From GCA-2683825 sp965662355 (GTDB lineage Bacteria > Planctomycetota > UBA1135 > GCA-002686595), in the NCBI GenBank assembly GCA_965662355.1, contig CBFIHP010000023.1, forward strand, positions 1-64,000: a stretch of 64,000 nucleotides of DNA, read 5' to 3'. Within the stretch, counting starts at the first letter, position 1, and the number at the start of each line of letters is the position of its first letter. A program made the position numbers and the translations under genes. Below are positions 17,097-24,836 of this stretch, in pieces. The notes beneath the pieces are model-generated. The model was given only the letters and a program-made list of their open reading frames with translations, made no database searches and was not told the origin of the DNA.

Positions 17097-18392
17097 CTAG
17101 TCGCGCGCGGCCTCGACGATTGCGATCATTCGCTCCATCGAGACCCGGGCCTCGTCCACGAGTTCGGCGCGTTCCATTTCGCTCAATCGGTCCCGGCCGA
17201 GCGAGATCTCGTCGATGACGTCGCCGGCGAAGACCCGGTTCTTGTCCGGAGCCGTTCCCCTGCGGAGCAGGTCCAGCATGCCGGCCAGGTGGGGGGGGTC
17301 GTTGCGGCTCATGGTGGCGCAGCCGCAGCCCGACTGGGCGAAGAAGGGAACGTCCGCCAGGTGCTTCACCTCGATGCCGCGCCGGGCGCCCAGGAGCTGT
17401 GCGTTGCGTACGAAGTGCCCCTCGGTTCCGATGGCCAGCTTCGAGCCCCTCGGAGCCTTTTCGACCCGGTTCCACAGATAGCTCGTACTGCCAGCTCCAT
17501 CCGCGGCGAGGACCACTTCCAGCGGAGACTCCGGGTGGATCAATACCTGCCAGTCGCGCTCGTGAAAGTACTCCACCATCTCCTTGGTGAAGATCGTGTG
17601 CACGCCGCAATACGACCCCCAGAGAAAGAGCTCCGCCTGATCGAGAGCATCGAGACCGCCCTCGGCGTCCTCGATGCGAATGCCACCGCGTGGTTCCGGC
17701 AAGACGACCCGGCGCTCGGGGTCGAGACCGAGCTTGTGTGCCGTGTTCTCCCCGAGGTGGCGATCCGGCACGAACAGCACGCGCTTTTTTTGCTCCATGG
17801 CCCACTCGAGAACGAGGTGTGCATTGGAGCTGGTGCAGACCGCGCCACCGGTCCGGCCGGCGAGGGCCTTCAAGCGCCCGGAGGTGTTCATGTAGGCCAC
17901 GACACAGATCTCGTCGCCGTAGCGTTCGTGCAGCTGGTCGTAGACGGGCAGGACCATGTGATCCTTGGCCAACAGCTCCATCGTGCAGCCGGCCTTGGGG
18001 TTCGTGATCCACACCTGCTGGTCGTCGCGAGCGAGGATAGCAATCGCCTCGGCCATGAAGTGCACGGCGGACTCGACGATGACGCGCTTGTCGAGGTTTT
18101 CGCGAGCCTGTAGAGCCAGTTGATAGCTGTCCGCTACGGCCCCGCCGTAGCGTTCGACGAGCTTGACGATCTCACCGCCCATGTAGAAATGGGCCAGCAG
18201 CAAGAGCTCGTCACCGAAGTGCTCCTGGGCCGGTTTGACGTACCCGTCCAACCACCGAAAGACCGTTTCGGCCTTGCGGTCGGGGAGGGCGAGGTATTCC
18301 TCGGCGTAGGGCTGGAACTCGTCCTGATACCAGTCCAGCGGAAGGTCCGTCTGGCAGATCGGAACGTCCGCATGAAGCTCGAAACGCGCCAT
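17097..18392 (-). CDS. nadA: quinolinate synthase
   Basis: A 431-residue iron-sulfur enzyme that condenses iminoaspartate with dihydroxyacetone phosphate to make quinolinate for NAD. Diagnostic segments are LLAHFYMGGEIV with VADS following, NPKAGCTMELLA, YMNTSGRLKA, ICVVAYMNT and, late, AQSGCGCATMSRNDPPHL, together supplying the three cysteines that hold the [4Fe-4S] cluster. It is on the long side for the family (many are about 350), with an N-terminal extension containing CQTDLPLDWYQDEF. It starts 4 bp after the pruA stop on the same strand and converges on the sulfatase gene. nadB and nadC are not in the window. Confidence 0.96.
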   Translation of the reverse strand: MARFELHADVPICQTDLPLDWYQDEFQPYAEEYLALPDRKAETVFRWLDGYVKPAQEHFGDELLLLAHFYMGGEIVKLVERYGGAVADSYQLALQARENLDKRVIVESAVHFMAEAIAILARDDQQVWITNPKAGCTMELLAKDHMVLPVYDQLHERYGDEICVVAYMNTSGRLKALAGRTGGAVCTSSNAHLVLEWAMEQKKRVLFVPDRHLGENTAHKLGLDPERRVVLPEPRGGIRIEDAEGGLDALDQAELFLWGSYCGVHTIFTKEMVEYFHERDWQVLIHPESPLEVVLAADGAGSTSYLWNRVEKAPRGSKLAIGTEGHFVRNAQLLGARRGIEVKHLADVPFFAQSGCGCATMSRNDPPHLAGMLDLLRRGTAPDKNRVFAGDVIDEISLGRDRLSEMERAELVDEARVSMERMIAIVEAARD

Positions 18393-18396
18393 GGAA

Positions 18397-20034
18397 TCAG
18401 CCGAGGAACGGGTAGCGCCAGTCGGTCGGCGGAACGAACGTCTCCTTGATAGTGCGTGGCGAAACCCAGCGGAGCAGGTTCAGCACCGAGCCTGCCTTGT
18501 CGTTGGTTCCCGATGCGCGCGATCCGCCGAAGGGTTGCTGTCCGACGACGGCGCCCGTGGGCTTGTCGTTGATGTAGAAGTTGCCGGCCGCGAAGCGCAA
18601 CTTGTCGGAGGCGTGTTCGACGGCAGCGCGATCGCGCGCGAAGATCGCGCCGGTCAGGGCATAGTCGGAACCGTTCGCGCACAGCTCGAGCGCGGCGTCG
18701 ATCTTGTCGTTCGAGCTGTCGTCGTAGACGTGCACGGTCAGAACGGGACCGAAGAGTTCGGTGCGCATCGTGTCGTAGTTCGGATCGATGGCCTGAATCA
18801 CGGTCGGCTGGACGAACCAACCGGTCGAATCGTCGCATTCGCCGCCGAGGATGACCTCGGCCTTGCCGCCGGACGCTCGTGCAGCATCGATGGCATCCTT
18901 CTGCTTGCGATACGACGAGCTGTCGATGACGGCGCCCACGAAGTTCGAGAAGTCACAGACGTCACCCATGCGCACCTCCGCGAGCTGGGCAGCGAGTCCG
19001 TCGCGCACTTCGTTCCACAGACTCTGCGGCAGGTAGGCACGGCTTGCGGCCGAGCACTTCTGTCCCTGGTATTCGAAGGCCCCGCGCAGGAGCGCGATGA
19101 CGAGGGCTTCCGCATCCGCGCTGGGGTGAGCGAATACAAAATCCTTGCCGCCGGTCTCGCCAACCAGGCGCGGGTACTGCCCGTACTTTTGAATGTTCGC
19201 GCCGACGTTCTTCCAGATGCCCTGGAACACCTCGGTCGAACCGGTGAAGTGCACACCGCCCAGGCGCGGGTCACCGATGGCCGGATCGCCGATCTGTCCT
19301 CCGGAGCCGGGAACGAAGTTGATCACGCCCTTCGGAAGTCCGGCTTCCTCGAGCAACTTCATGAGGTAGTAGTTCGAGAGCACCGAGGTGGAGGCCGGTT
19401 TCCAGAGGGAGGTGTTCCCGAGGAAGGCCGGTGCCGAAGGCAGGTTGCCCGCGATGGAGGTGAAGTTGAACGGAGTGACGGAGAAGACATATCCGTCCAG
19501 CGGGCGATGCTCGAGTCGGTTCCAGCAACCGGGCGACGACTCTGGCTGCTCGGAGTAGAGCTTCTGGACGTAGTGGGCGTTGTAGCGCCAGAAGTCGATC
19601 AACTCACAGGCGGCGTCGATCTCCGCCTGGTGGACGGTCTTGGATTGGCCGAGCATTGTCGAGGCGTTGATGCGGTCGCGCCAGGTAGTCGCGAGCAGCT
19701 CGGCCGCTTTCAGGAAGATGCCGGCGCGCAACTCCCAGGACATGCGCTCCCATTCGGCCTTCGCGGCGGTCGCGGCGTCGATCGCCTGGGCCACTTCGGC
19801 GGCTCCACCCTTGTGAAAGACGCCGAGACGGTGATTTTTGTCGTGGGGCATCACCATGTCCTGGGTGTTGCCCGTGCGGACCTCCTCACCTCCGATGATC
19901 AGGGGAACCTCGACCTCTTCCGCGGCCTGGCGCGCCAGCTCTGTCTGGATGGCGGTGCGCTCGGGGCTATCCGGAGCGTAGTTCTTGACGGGTTCGTTGG
20001 TGGGGAGGGGGGTCTGGAAGATGCCGTGGGTCAT
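18397..20034 (-). CDS. pruA: 1-pyrroline-5-carboxylate dehydrogenase
   Basis: A 545-residue aldehyde dehydrogenase that oxidises glutamate semialdehyde/pyrroline-5-carboxylate to glutamate, the second step of proline breakdown. The N-terminal P5CDH signature PLIIGGEEVRTGNTQ is followed by VFSVTPFNFTSIAGNL, the catalytic Glu in LVGETGGKDFVFAHP, the nucleophilic Cys in FEYQGQKCSAASRAY and the late PFGGSRASGTNDKAGS. Length and motifs fit the single-domain enzyme, not the PutA fusion. It is co-directional with nadA at 4 bp spacing and divergent from eboA. No proline dehydrogenase gene is present here. Confidence 0.96.
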   Translation of the reverse strand: MTHGIFQTPLPTNEPVKNYAPDSPERTAIQTELARQAAEEVEVPLIIGGEEVRTGNTQDMVMPHDKNHRLGVFHKGGAAEVAQAIDAATAAKAEWERMSWELRAGIFLKAAELLATTWRDRINASTMLGQSKTVHQAEIDAACELIDFWRYNAHYVQKLYSEQPESSPGCWNRLEHRPLDGYVFSVTPFNFTSIAGNLPSAPAFLGNTSLWKPASTSVLSNYYLMKLLEEAGLPKGVINFVPGSGGQIGDPAIGDPRLGGVHFTGSTEVFQGIWKNVGANIQKYGQYPRLVGETGGKDFVFAHPSADAEALVIALLRGAFEYQGQKCSAASRAYLPQSLWNEVRDGLAAQLAEVRMGDVCDFSNFVGAVIDSSSYRKQKDAIDAARASGGKAEVILGGECDDSTGWFVQPTVIQAIDPNYDTMRTELFGPVLTVHVYDDSSNDKIDAALELCANGSDYALTGAIFARDRAAVEHASDKLRFAAGNFYINDKPTGAVVGQQPFGGSRASGTNDKAGSVLNLLRWVSPRTIKETFVPPTDWRYPFLG

Positions 20035-20215
20035 TCTCGGGGGTCTCGAAAAGGGGCTCTCGGGGAGAGATCGCGCCGACCTGGGTCGGGGGGGTGCCCG
20101 GATGTGGATCAGCTCGATATCCTATCCGCCCGAGCTGGCTGGACGCAGCGGGAGAGCTGCCGCAGAATTCGTCCTTTCCGAAAGTTGTTGCCCGAACCCT
20201 GGCTGTCCGCTCCGC

Positions 20216-21106
20216 ATGTCCCCCTTCCTCTTCCTGCGCCAACTCCTCGAGGCGCGTCTCGATCGTGCCACGAGCAAGTGGCTCAAGGCCGCTTCGAGTG
20301 AAATCGGAGATCAGGTCACCGACAACCGCTTCTGTGCGCTCCTGTCGATGGCCTCTCGTCATGCCAGGCGCCAGCAGCTCGAGCTGACGCAGAAGGAGCG
20401 CGCGCAGGCTGGCAAGGTCATCGAAGGCTGGAACCCGGAACGCTGGAGCCTGCTCGACGCCATGCGCGTTGCCCTCGTGCTCTCCCGTCCCGACCTGGGG
20501 CAGGAAGCCGGCTCGATCGCGATCGAGGAGGCTTTCAAGTATGCGGACGAGGGCGAGCTATGCGCGCTCTACCGCAGCCTGGTTCTCCTGCCCGAACCGG
20601 AGCGTTTCGTGTGGCGGGCTGGCGAGGGGTGTCGCAGCAACATGCGTACGGTCTTCGAGGCCGCGTCCCTCGACACCCCGTACCCCGCGCGCTTCTTCGA
20701 CGAGCTGGCCTGGAATCAGGCGGTCGTCAAGTGCCTCTTCATCGAGGCCCCTCTGTGGCGCATGTGGGGGCTCGATCAACGCCTCTCCCCGGAGCTGGCG
20801 CGCATGGCCCTGGACCTGGCGGACGAGCGCCGCAGCGCGGGCCGGCCCGTGCAGCACGAGCTCTGGTTGTGCCTGGGGACCCACGCTGGCCAGCGGGCCA
20901 TCGATGCGCTCACCGTCGAATTTGCAGCGACGAACACGAACCACCTGGGCCGCCAGGCCGCGGCCTATGGCCTGGCACGGGCAGCCGCAACGAAACTGCT
21001 CGACGATGCTTTGAAGCAGGAGACCGACGAGGGCGTTCGCAAGGCCCTCGAGGATGCCCTGGCAGGCAACCACGCGAGCTCCGTCTTCGGAAACCTGAAC
21101 ACCTGA
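20216..21106 (+). CDS. eboA: EboA-family protein
   Basis: A 296-residue all-helical soluble protein. It matches what I know of the EboA family in a long central stretch: ELCALYRSLVLLPEPERFVW, then GCRSNMRTVFEAASLDTPYP, ARFFDELAWNQAVVKCLF and MALDLADERRSAGRPV. EboA is the first product of the ebo cluster (eboA-F) known from cyanobacteria, Bacteroidota and eustigmatophyte plastids, linked to export of a prenyl-derived precursor; its biochemistry is unknown. Start ATG 20216 lacks a strong Shine-Dalgarno, and an in-frame ATG at 20102 would add 38 residues with little family likeness. eboB follows after 11 bp. Confidence 0.75.
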   Translation: MSPFLFLRQLLEARLDRATSKWLKAASSEIGDQVTDNRFCALLSMASRHARRQQLELTQKERAQAGKVIEGWNPERWSLLDAMRVALVLSRPDLGQEAGSIAIEEAFKYADEGELCALYRSLVLLPEPERFVWRAGEGCRSNMRTVFEAASLDTPYPARFFDELAWNQAVVKCLFIEAPLWRMWGLDQRLSPELARMALDLADERRSAGRPVQHELWLCLGTHAGQRAIDALTVEFAATNTNHLGRQAAAYGLARAAATKLLDDALKQETDEGVRKALEDALAGNHASSVFGNLNT

Positions 21107-21117
21107 GGAACCCACCG

Positions 21118-22014
21118 ATGCGTTTCTTCGATCCCCACATCCACGTGACCAGTCGCACGACCGATGACCTTCAGAACATGGCCGACGCGGGCATACGCGC
21201 GATCGTCGAGCCGGCCTTCTGGATCGGTCAACCGCGCACGAGCGTCGGTTCCTTCGTCGACTACTTCTCGAGCTTGATCGGTTGGGAGCGTTTCCGCGCC
21301 GCGCAGTTCGGCATCGCCCACTATTGCGCCATCGGATTGAACTCCAAAGAAGCGAACAACGAGGGCCTGGCCCGTGAAGTGCTCGAGCTCGTTCCCCGCT
21401 TCGCCTTGAAGGAAGGCGTCGTGGCGATCGGAGAGATTGGCTTCGACGAAATCACCGCTGCCGAAGAACGCGCCTATTGCGAGCAGGTGGAATTCGCCAA
21501 GAAGAACGACATGGTCGTGATGGTGCATTCGCCGCACCGCGACAAGAAGCGCGGCATCATTCGCTCGCTCGAAATCGCCAAGGACATGGGCTTGTCGATG
21601 AAGAAGCTCGTCATCGACCACAACAACGAGGAGACGGTCGAACCCACCCTGGACGCAGGCGCCTGGGCAGCCTTCACGATCTATCCCCACACGAAGATGG
21701 GCTCCGAGCGCATGGTCGAGATCGTCAAGCGCTATGGCCACGAGCGCATCATCGTCGACAGTTCCGCGGACTGGGGTGTCAGCGACCCCCTCTCCGTACC
21801 CAAGACGGCAAGACTCATGCTCGAGCGCGGTATCGACGCCGCCTCCGTCGAAAAAACCACCTGGCAAAACGCCCTGGACGCCTATGGGCAGTCTGGCCAG
21901 ATCGACGCTGCCGCTCTTCTCGAAAAGCCCTCGATCGATCAGACCCAGCTCTTTGCAGACAACTCGGTCCTACGCGGCCAGGAGCCCCGCGTGGAATCCT
22001 CCGTTCCGAACTAG
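21118..22014 (+). CDS. eboB: TatD-family metal-dependent hydrolase, EboB-like
   Basis: A 298-residue TIM-barrel hydrolase. The opening strand MRFFDPHIHVTSRTTDD supplies the HxH metal pair (H7, H9). Other ligands are likely the His in MVVMVHSPHR, the His in KLVIDHNNEETVE and the Asp in HERIIVDSSADWGVSD. IGEIGFDEIT matches the TatD EIGLD strand. The direct pairing with eboA, 11 bp upstream, favours the EboB subgroup over housekeeping TatD DNase. Substrate is unknown. No eboC-F genes (prenyltransferase, DHQ-synthase-like, isomerase-like, phosphodiesterase) follow; the next gene is convergent. Confidence 0.78.
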   Translation: MRFFDPHIHVTSRTTDDLQNMADAGIRAIVEPAFWIGQPRTSVGSFVDYFSSLIGWERFRAAQFGIAHYCAIGLNSKEANNEGLAREVLELVPRFALKEGVVAIGEIGFDEITAAEERAYCEQVEFAKKNDMVVMVHSPHRDKKRGIIRSLEIAKDMGLSMKKLVIDHNNEETVEPTLDAGAWAAFTIYPHTKMGSERMVEIVKRYGHERIIVDSSADWGVSDPLSVPKTARLMLERGIDAASVEKTTWQNALDAYGQSGQIDAAALLEKPSIDQTQLFADNSVLRGQEPRVESSVPN

Positions 22015-22074
22015 CCGAGGCGGGCGCGGTCGGGGAACGCGGTGGGGCGAGCCTTCTCCGAAAGAAACCAATCC

Positions 22075-23019
22075 TTAGAGCGGACTACGAATCGCATCGC
22101 TCTGCGAGCGGATCCGCAGCAGATGTGCCGCGTTCTCTCCCAGCACCTTCGCCTTCTCGCTGGAGTCGAGCCCGCAGGCACCAAGGGCCTCTCGTTGGGC
22201 CAAGAGGATGTCATGGCGCCACCCGCGCGGGAAGACGCAGGAGTCGGTGCCGAAGAGGATGCGATCCGCTCCAAAGACGCCCAGGGCGCGTTCGAAGATG
22301 TCCGCTATCTGGAGCTTGGTCGGCTGCGTTGCTCGCCAGCTGTTCGAAGAGCTGGTGTCCACGTAGACATTCTCGCACTGCGCACCCGCGATCAGGGTCT
22401 CGCGGAAGAAGCCGGCGCCGAAGTGCGGGATGACGAAGGACACGTCCGCATGTTTGTCGGCGACGGAAATGAGCTGCAGGGGGTTGGCCAGGTTCAGGTC
22501 GTAGTTGCGTTCCAGCCCGAAACGATCGCGTAGGGGAACCTTCAACATGCCGCAGTGAACCACCGCAGTTGCGCGGTGATTGTTCAGGATACGGAAGACG
22601 CGGTCGGCCTCGGGTCCATCGATGGCATATCTGTGCATGGCCGGAAACATCACCGCCCCGCGGAAGCCCCGGGAGCCGAGGAGCTCGTCGAGTTTCTCGG
22701 AGCAATCGGCCTTCGTCGGATCGATGACGGTGAAGGGAATCAAGCGGCCCTCGGACCGTTCCGCCGCCTCGGCAACCACCGAGATTTCCTCCGGGACACT
22801 GGCGAAGCTGACCGCATGCGAGACGCCGTGGCGGTCCATCTCGCGCAGCCACTTCTGCAAGTGTTCGTCATTGTCCTGGGATGGAATTTCGATTCCCGCG
22901 GCGCTTGCAACGCGCTTCACAGCGCTCTCGGGATCGTCCGAAAAGGCTGAAGCCCTGGCCAGAGCGTTGAAGAAGCTCTTCGAGAAGAAGTGGGTGTGGA
23001 AATCGATCAGTGAGGCCAT
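22075..23019 (-). CDS. amidohydrolase-family protein (PF04909-type)
   Basis: A 314-residue metal-dependent hydrolase of the ACMSD/amidohydrolase-2 type, whose members decarboxylate or hydrolyse small carboxylates. Metal and catalytic residues can be read as HxH in IDFHTHFF, His in TAVVHCGML, His in FVIPHFGAGFF and Asp in RILFGTDSCVFP, in the family's order. The N-terminal half contains the DRHGVSHAVSFASVPEE helix. Start ATG 23019 follows a strong terminator of the upstream pseudopilin gene, so it probably has its own promoter. It converges on eboB with 60 bp between them. Substrate unknown. Confidence 0.82.
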   Translation of the reverse strand: MASLIDFHTHFFSKSFFNALARASAFSDDPESAVKRVASAAGIEIPSQDNDEHLQKWLREMDRHGVSHAVSFASVPEEISVVAEAAERSEGRLIPFTVIDPTKADCSEKLDELLGSRGFRGAVMFPAMHRYAIDGPEADRVFRILNNHRATAVVHCGMLKVPLRDRFGLERNYDLNLANPLQLISVADKHADVSFVIPHFGAGFFRETLIAGAQCENVYVDTSSSNSWRATQPTKLQIADIFERALGVFGADRILFGTDSCVFPRGWRHDILLAQREALGACGLDSSEKAKVLGENAAHLLRIRSQSDAIRSPL

Positions 23020-23054
23020 GGCGTTAGATTAGATGTCACTGCGACCGCGGACAC

Positions 23055-23095
23055 GAAAAAACCAGGTGGCGGAGTAGGGAGTCCAGCACCTGGTT
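23055..23095 (-). terminator. intrinsic terminator of the pseudopilin gene
   Basis: A perfect 9-bp stem, AACCAGGTG at 23060-23068 and CACCTGGTT at 23087-23095, is followed on the minus strand by a T-run. It lies 36 bp past the pseudopilin stop and before the amidohydrolase start, separating the two transcripts. Confidence 0.8.
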
Positions 23096-23130
23096 CTGCT
23101 TCGGGGATGTTTCGTGACTTTCTGCGGAGG

Positions 23131-23649
23131 CTAGTTCTTGAAGTTGGCTCCGCCGCCCGTGACGTAGGCGAATTCGTTGGACCAGTTGCGTCCCGAACAC
23201 TTGAAGAAACCCTTGTTGCGCTTTGCAAAGGCGCTGCTTTCGAATTTCTTCACGCCGAGAACGTAGTACGCCCCGCTGCCTTTGCAGCCGTAGGCGCCCT
23301 TGGTGTAGACGTAATACCTGTAGTGGTAGCGGCCGTCGTTGATCGGGTCGAGGCTCTTGTCGTCGAGATATCCCTCCTGTTGAAGGGCCTCGATGAAGTT
23401 GCCGTCGTTCGAGACGTCCCAGCCGCCGAACGAGCTGTTGGTGTTCGCGGCGGGGTATTCCCCCTTGTCCATGTAGTACTGCTCGATTGCAGTACGCACG
23501 GCCTTGATATCGGCGAGGCGTCGGGCGTCTCGGGCCGACTTCATGTGGTCGGTGACGCGCGGGACCATCACTCCTGCCAGGATGGCCAGAATCGAGACGA
23601 CGACAACCAACTCGATCAGAGTGAATCCGTGGCGCAAGTGCTTGTTCAT
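23131..23649 (-). CDS. type II secretion pseudopilin-like protein
   Basis: A 172-residue protein with a type IV pilin/GspG-style N-terminus: leader MNKHLRHG, prepilin-peptidase site G8/F9, Glu at +5 (E13), then the hydrophobic helix LIELVVVVSILAILAGVMVP. The following helix DARRLADIKAVRTAIEQYYMDKGEYP matches GspG pseudopilins. The C-terminal part is Gly/Tyr-rich with two cysteines (YGCKG and FKCSGR) that could form a disulfide. No other secretion genes are near, so this is an orphan pseudopilin, a situation common in planctomycetes where many paralogues exist. It appears monocistronic. Confidence 0.85.
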   Translation of the reverse strand: MNKHLRHGFTLIELVVVVSILAILAGVMVPRVTDHMKSARDARRLADIKAVRTAIEQYYMDKGEYPAANTNSSFGGWDVSNDGNFIEALQQEGYLDDKSLDPINDGRYHYRYYVYTKGAYGCKGSGAYYVLGVKKFESSAFAKRNKGFFKCSGRNWSNEFAYVTGGGANFKN

Positions 23650-23908
23650 CGCTTGAGGGCGTTACTGGTGTCGTCCGGGATCCCCTTCCCAAGGGTACGC
23701 ATGCAGCGTACGGGGCCGGTACGGCGGTTTTTATCGACTCGGCCGCGGAGGCGCTGAAGATGAACCACGGGGAATTCAGGTAAAGGCTCTCCCCGGAGCC
23801 GGGAAAGGGGTTCCCAGGGCCAAGTAGGGCGCCATCGGGGTTGATAGCGGTGCCCGGAGTGGGAAAACCGAGTCCCCGTGGGAGAGCTCCGGTGGTAATC
23901 TGCCGGCC

Positions 23909-24415
23909 ATGGAACGCTGGTCCATCGAGGTCGACAAGGAGTACCTGAAATTCTCCGCGGCCCACTTCCTGATCTTCCCCGACGGCTCCGCCGAGCGGTT
24001 GCACGGCCACAACTACCGGGTCTACGTCGAGGTCGAGGCCGAACTGTCGCGTTTTGGCCTCGTTATCGACTTTCAGCACATCAAGCCCCTGATCCGAGAG
24101 CTGGTCGACGAGCTGGACGAGCGCTGGATCCTTCCGGGGCAACATCCGGATCTATCGGTGGAAGAGCGCGAAGATGGGGTGCTCGAGGTTCGCTATCGAG
24201 AGCGCTACTATGCGGCACCCCGCGAGGACGTCTTGGTGCTGCCGATGAACAACACGAGCGCCGAGAACCTATCCGCGTACCTGGGCCGGCAGCTGCTCGA
24301 GGGCTTGCGGGGACGATTCGAGAGCGTGCGCATCTACCGCCTGGGTGTTTCGGTCGAGGAGACCTCGGGGCAGCGTGGCGTCTGGCGTTACATCGAGGAC
24401 AAAGGCCCTTCCTGA
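23909..24415 (+). CDS. 6-pyruvoyl-tetrahydropterin synthase/QueD-like protein
   Basis: A 168-residue T-fold protein. The three zinc histidines are H19 (KFSAAHFL), H32 and H34 (RLHGHNY). The middle strand FGLVIDFQHIKPLIRELV and VSVEETSGQRG near the end match the PTPS/QueD fold. The catalytic Cys that sits four residues before HGH in QueD and PTPS is Ala28 here, with Glu29 next to it. Thus standard 6-carboxy-tetrahydropterin or 6-pyruvoyl chemistry is doubtful; it could be a variant such as the Glu-using PTPS-III/VI types involved in folate or a non-queuosine role. There is no adjacent queC, queE or folate gene. Confidence 0.75.
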   Translation: MERWSIEVDKEYLKFSAAHFLIFPDGSAERLHGHNYRVYVEVEAELSRFGLVIDFQHIKPLIRELVDELDERWILPGQHPDLSVEEREDGVLEVRYRERYYAAPREDVLVLPMNNTSAENLSAYLGRQLLEGLRGRFESVRIYRLGVSVEETSGQRGVWRYIEDKGPS

Positions 24416-24547
24416 GCGGCGAGGTCGGAGAGCATCGCGGGGGTTTGAAGAGCAAAAAGCCCTGCGTCGCGACGGCTTCCCAGAGCTCCCCTCTGGTGGT
24501 GATCTGGCGAATGTCCATGGCTGCGCCCCGATCCCATCGAGCTGCGA

Positions 24548-24558
24548 TGTGAGTCACA
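24548..24558. promoter_or_regulatory. 11-bp palindrome upstream of the DUF3311/symporter pair
   Basis: TGTGAGTCACA is a perfect odd-centred palindrome 39 bp before the start of the DUF3311 gene. It could be a regulator operator, but its spacing does not fit CRP and no matching regulator is nearby. Confidence 0.2.
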
Positions 24559-24596
24559 CGCTTCCGCAGGGCCCTGTACTTTGCTCTGATTGGGGA

Positions 24597-24836
24597 ATGA
24601 GCGGACGGGATCGCTGGATCGCCTGGGTGGGGTTCGTCGTTTTGATGGGGCTACACCTGGACTTCTGGCGACCCCAGCGGGCGATCTTGTACCTCGGGTG
24701 GATACCCGAGGAGATCGCCTACCGGCTGGGCTGGATTCTCCTGGTCTGGCTCTACCTCCTGTTTCTGTGTTCGAGGCCCCTGTCGGCGGACGCTGTGGAG
24801 AGCGCACCTGGGCCCGAGAGCGGGGACGGTACGTGA
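24597..24836 (+). CDS. DUF3311-like small membrane protein
   Basis: A 79-residue protein with two transmembrane helices (IAWVGFVVLMGLHLDFW and YRLGWILLVWLYLLFLCS) and the intervening WIPEEIAYRLGW loop, which fits DUF3311. Members are nearly always encoded directly before a sodium:solute symporter, as here: its stop overlaps the symporter start (GTGA). It is probably a small accessory subunit of that transporter. Start ATG 24597 has GGGGA just upstream. Confidence 0.75.
   Translation: MSGRDRWIAWVGFVVLMGLHLDFWRPQRAILYLGWIPEEIAYRLGWILLVWLYLLFLCSRPLSADAVESAPGPESGDGT

Noticed and set aside
23695..23740. Terminator-like CGTAC/GTACG with TTTTT
   Set aside because: The stem is only five base pairs and no plus-strand gene lies upstream.
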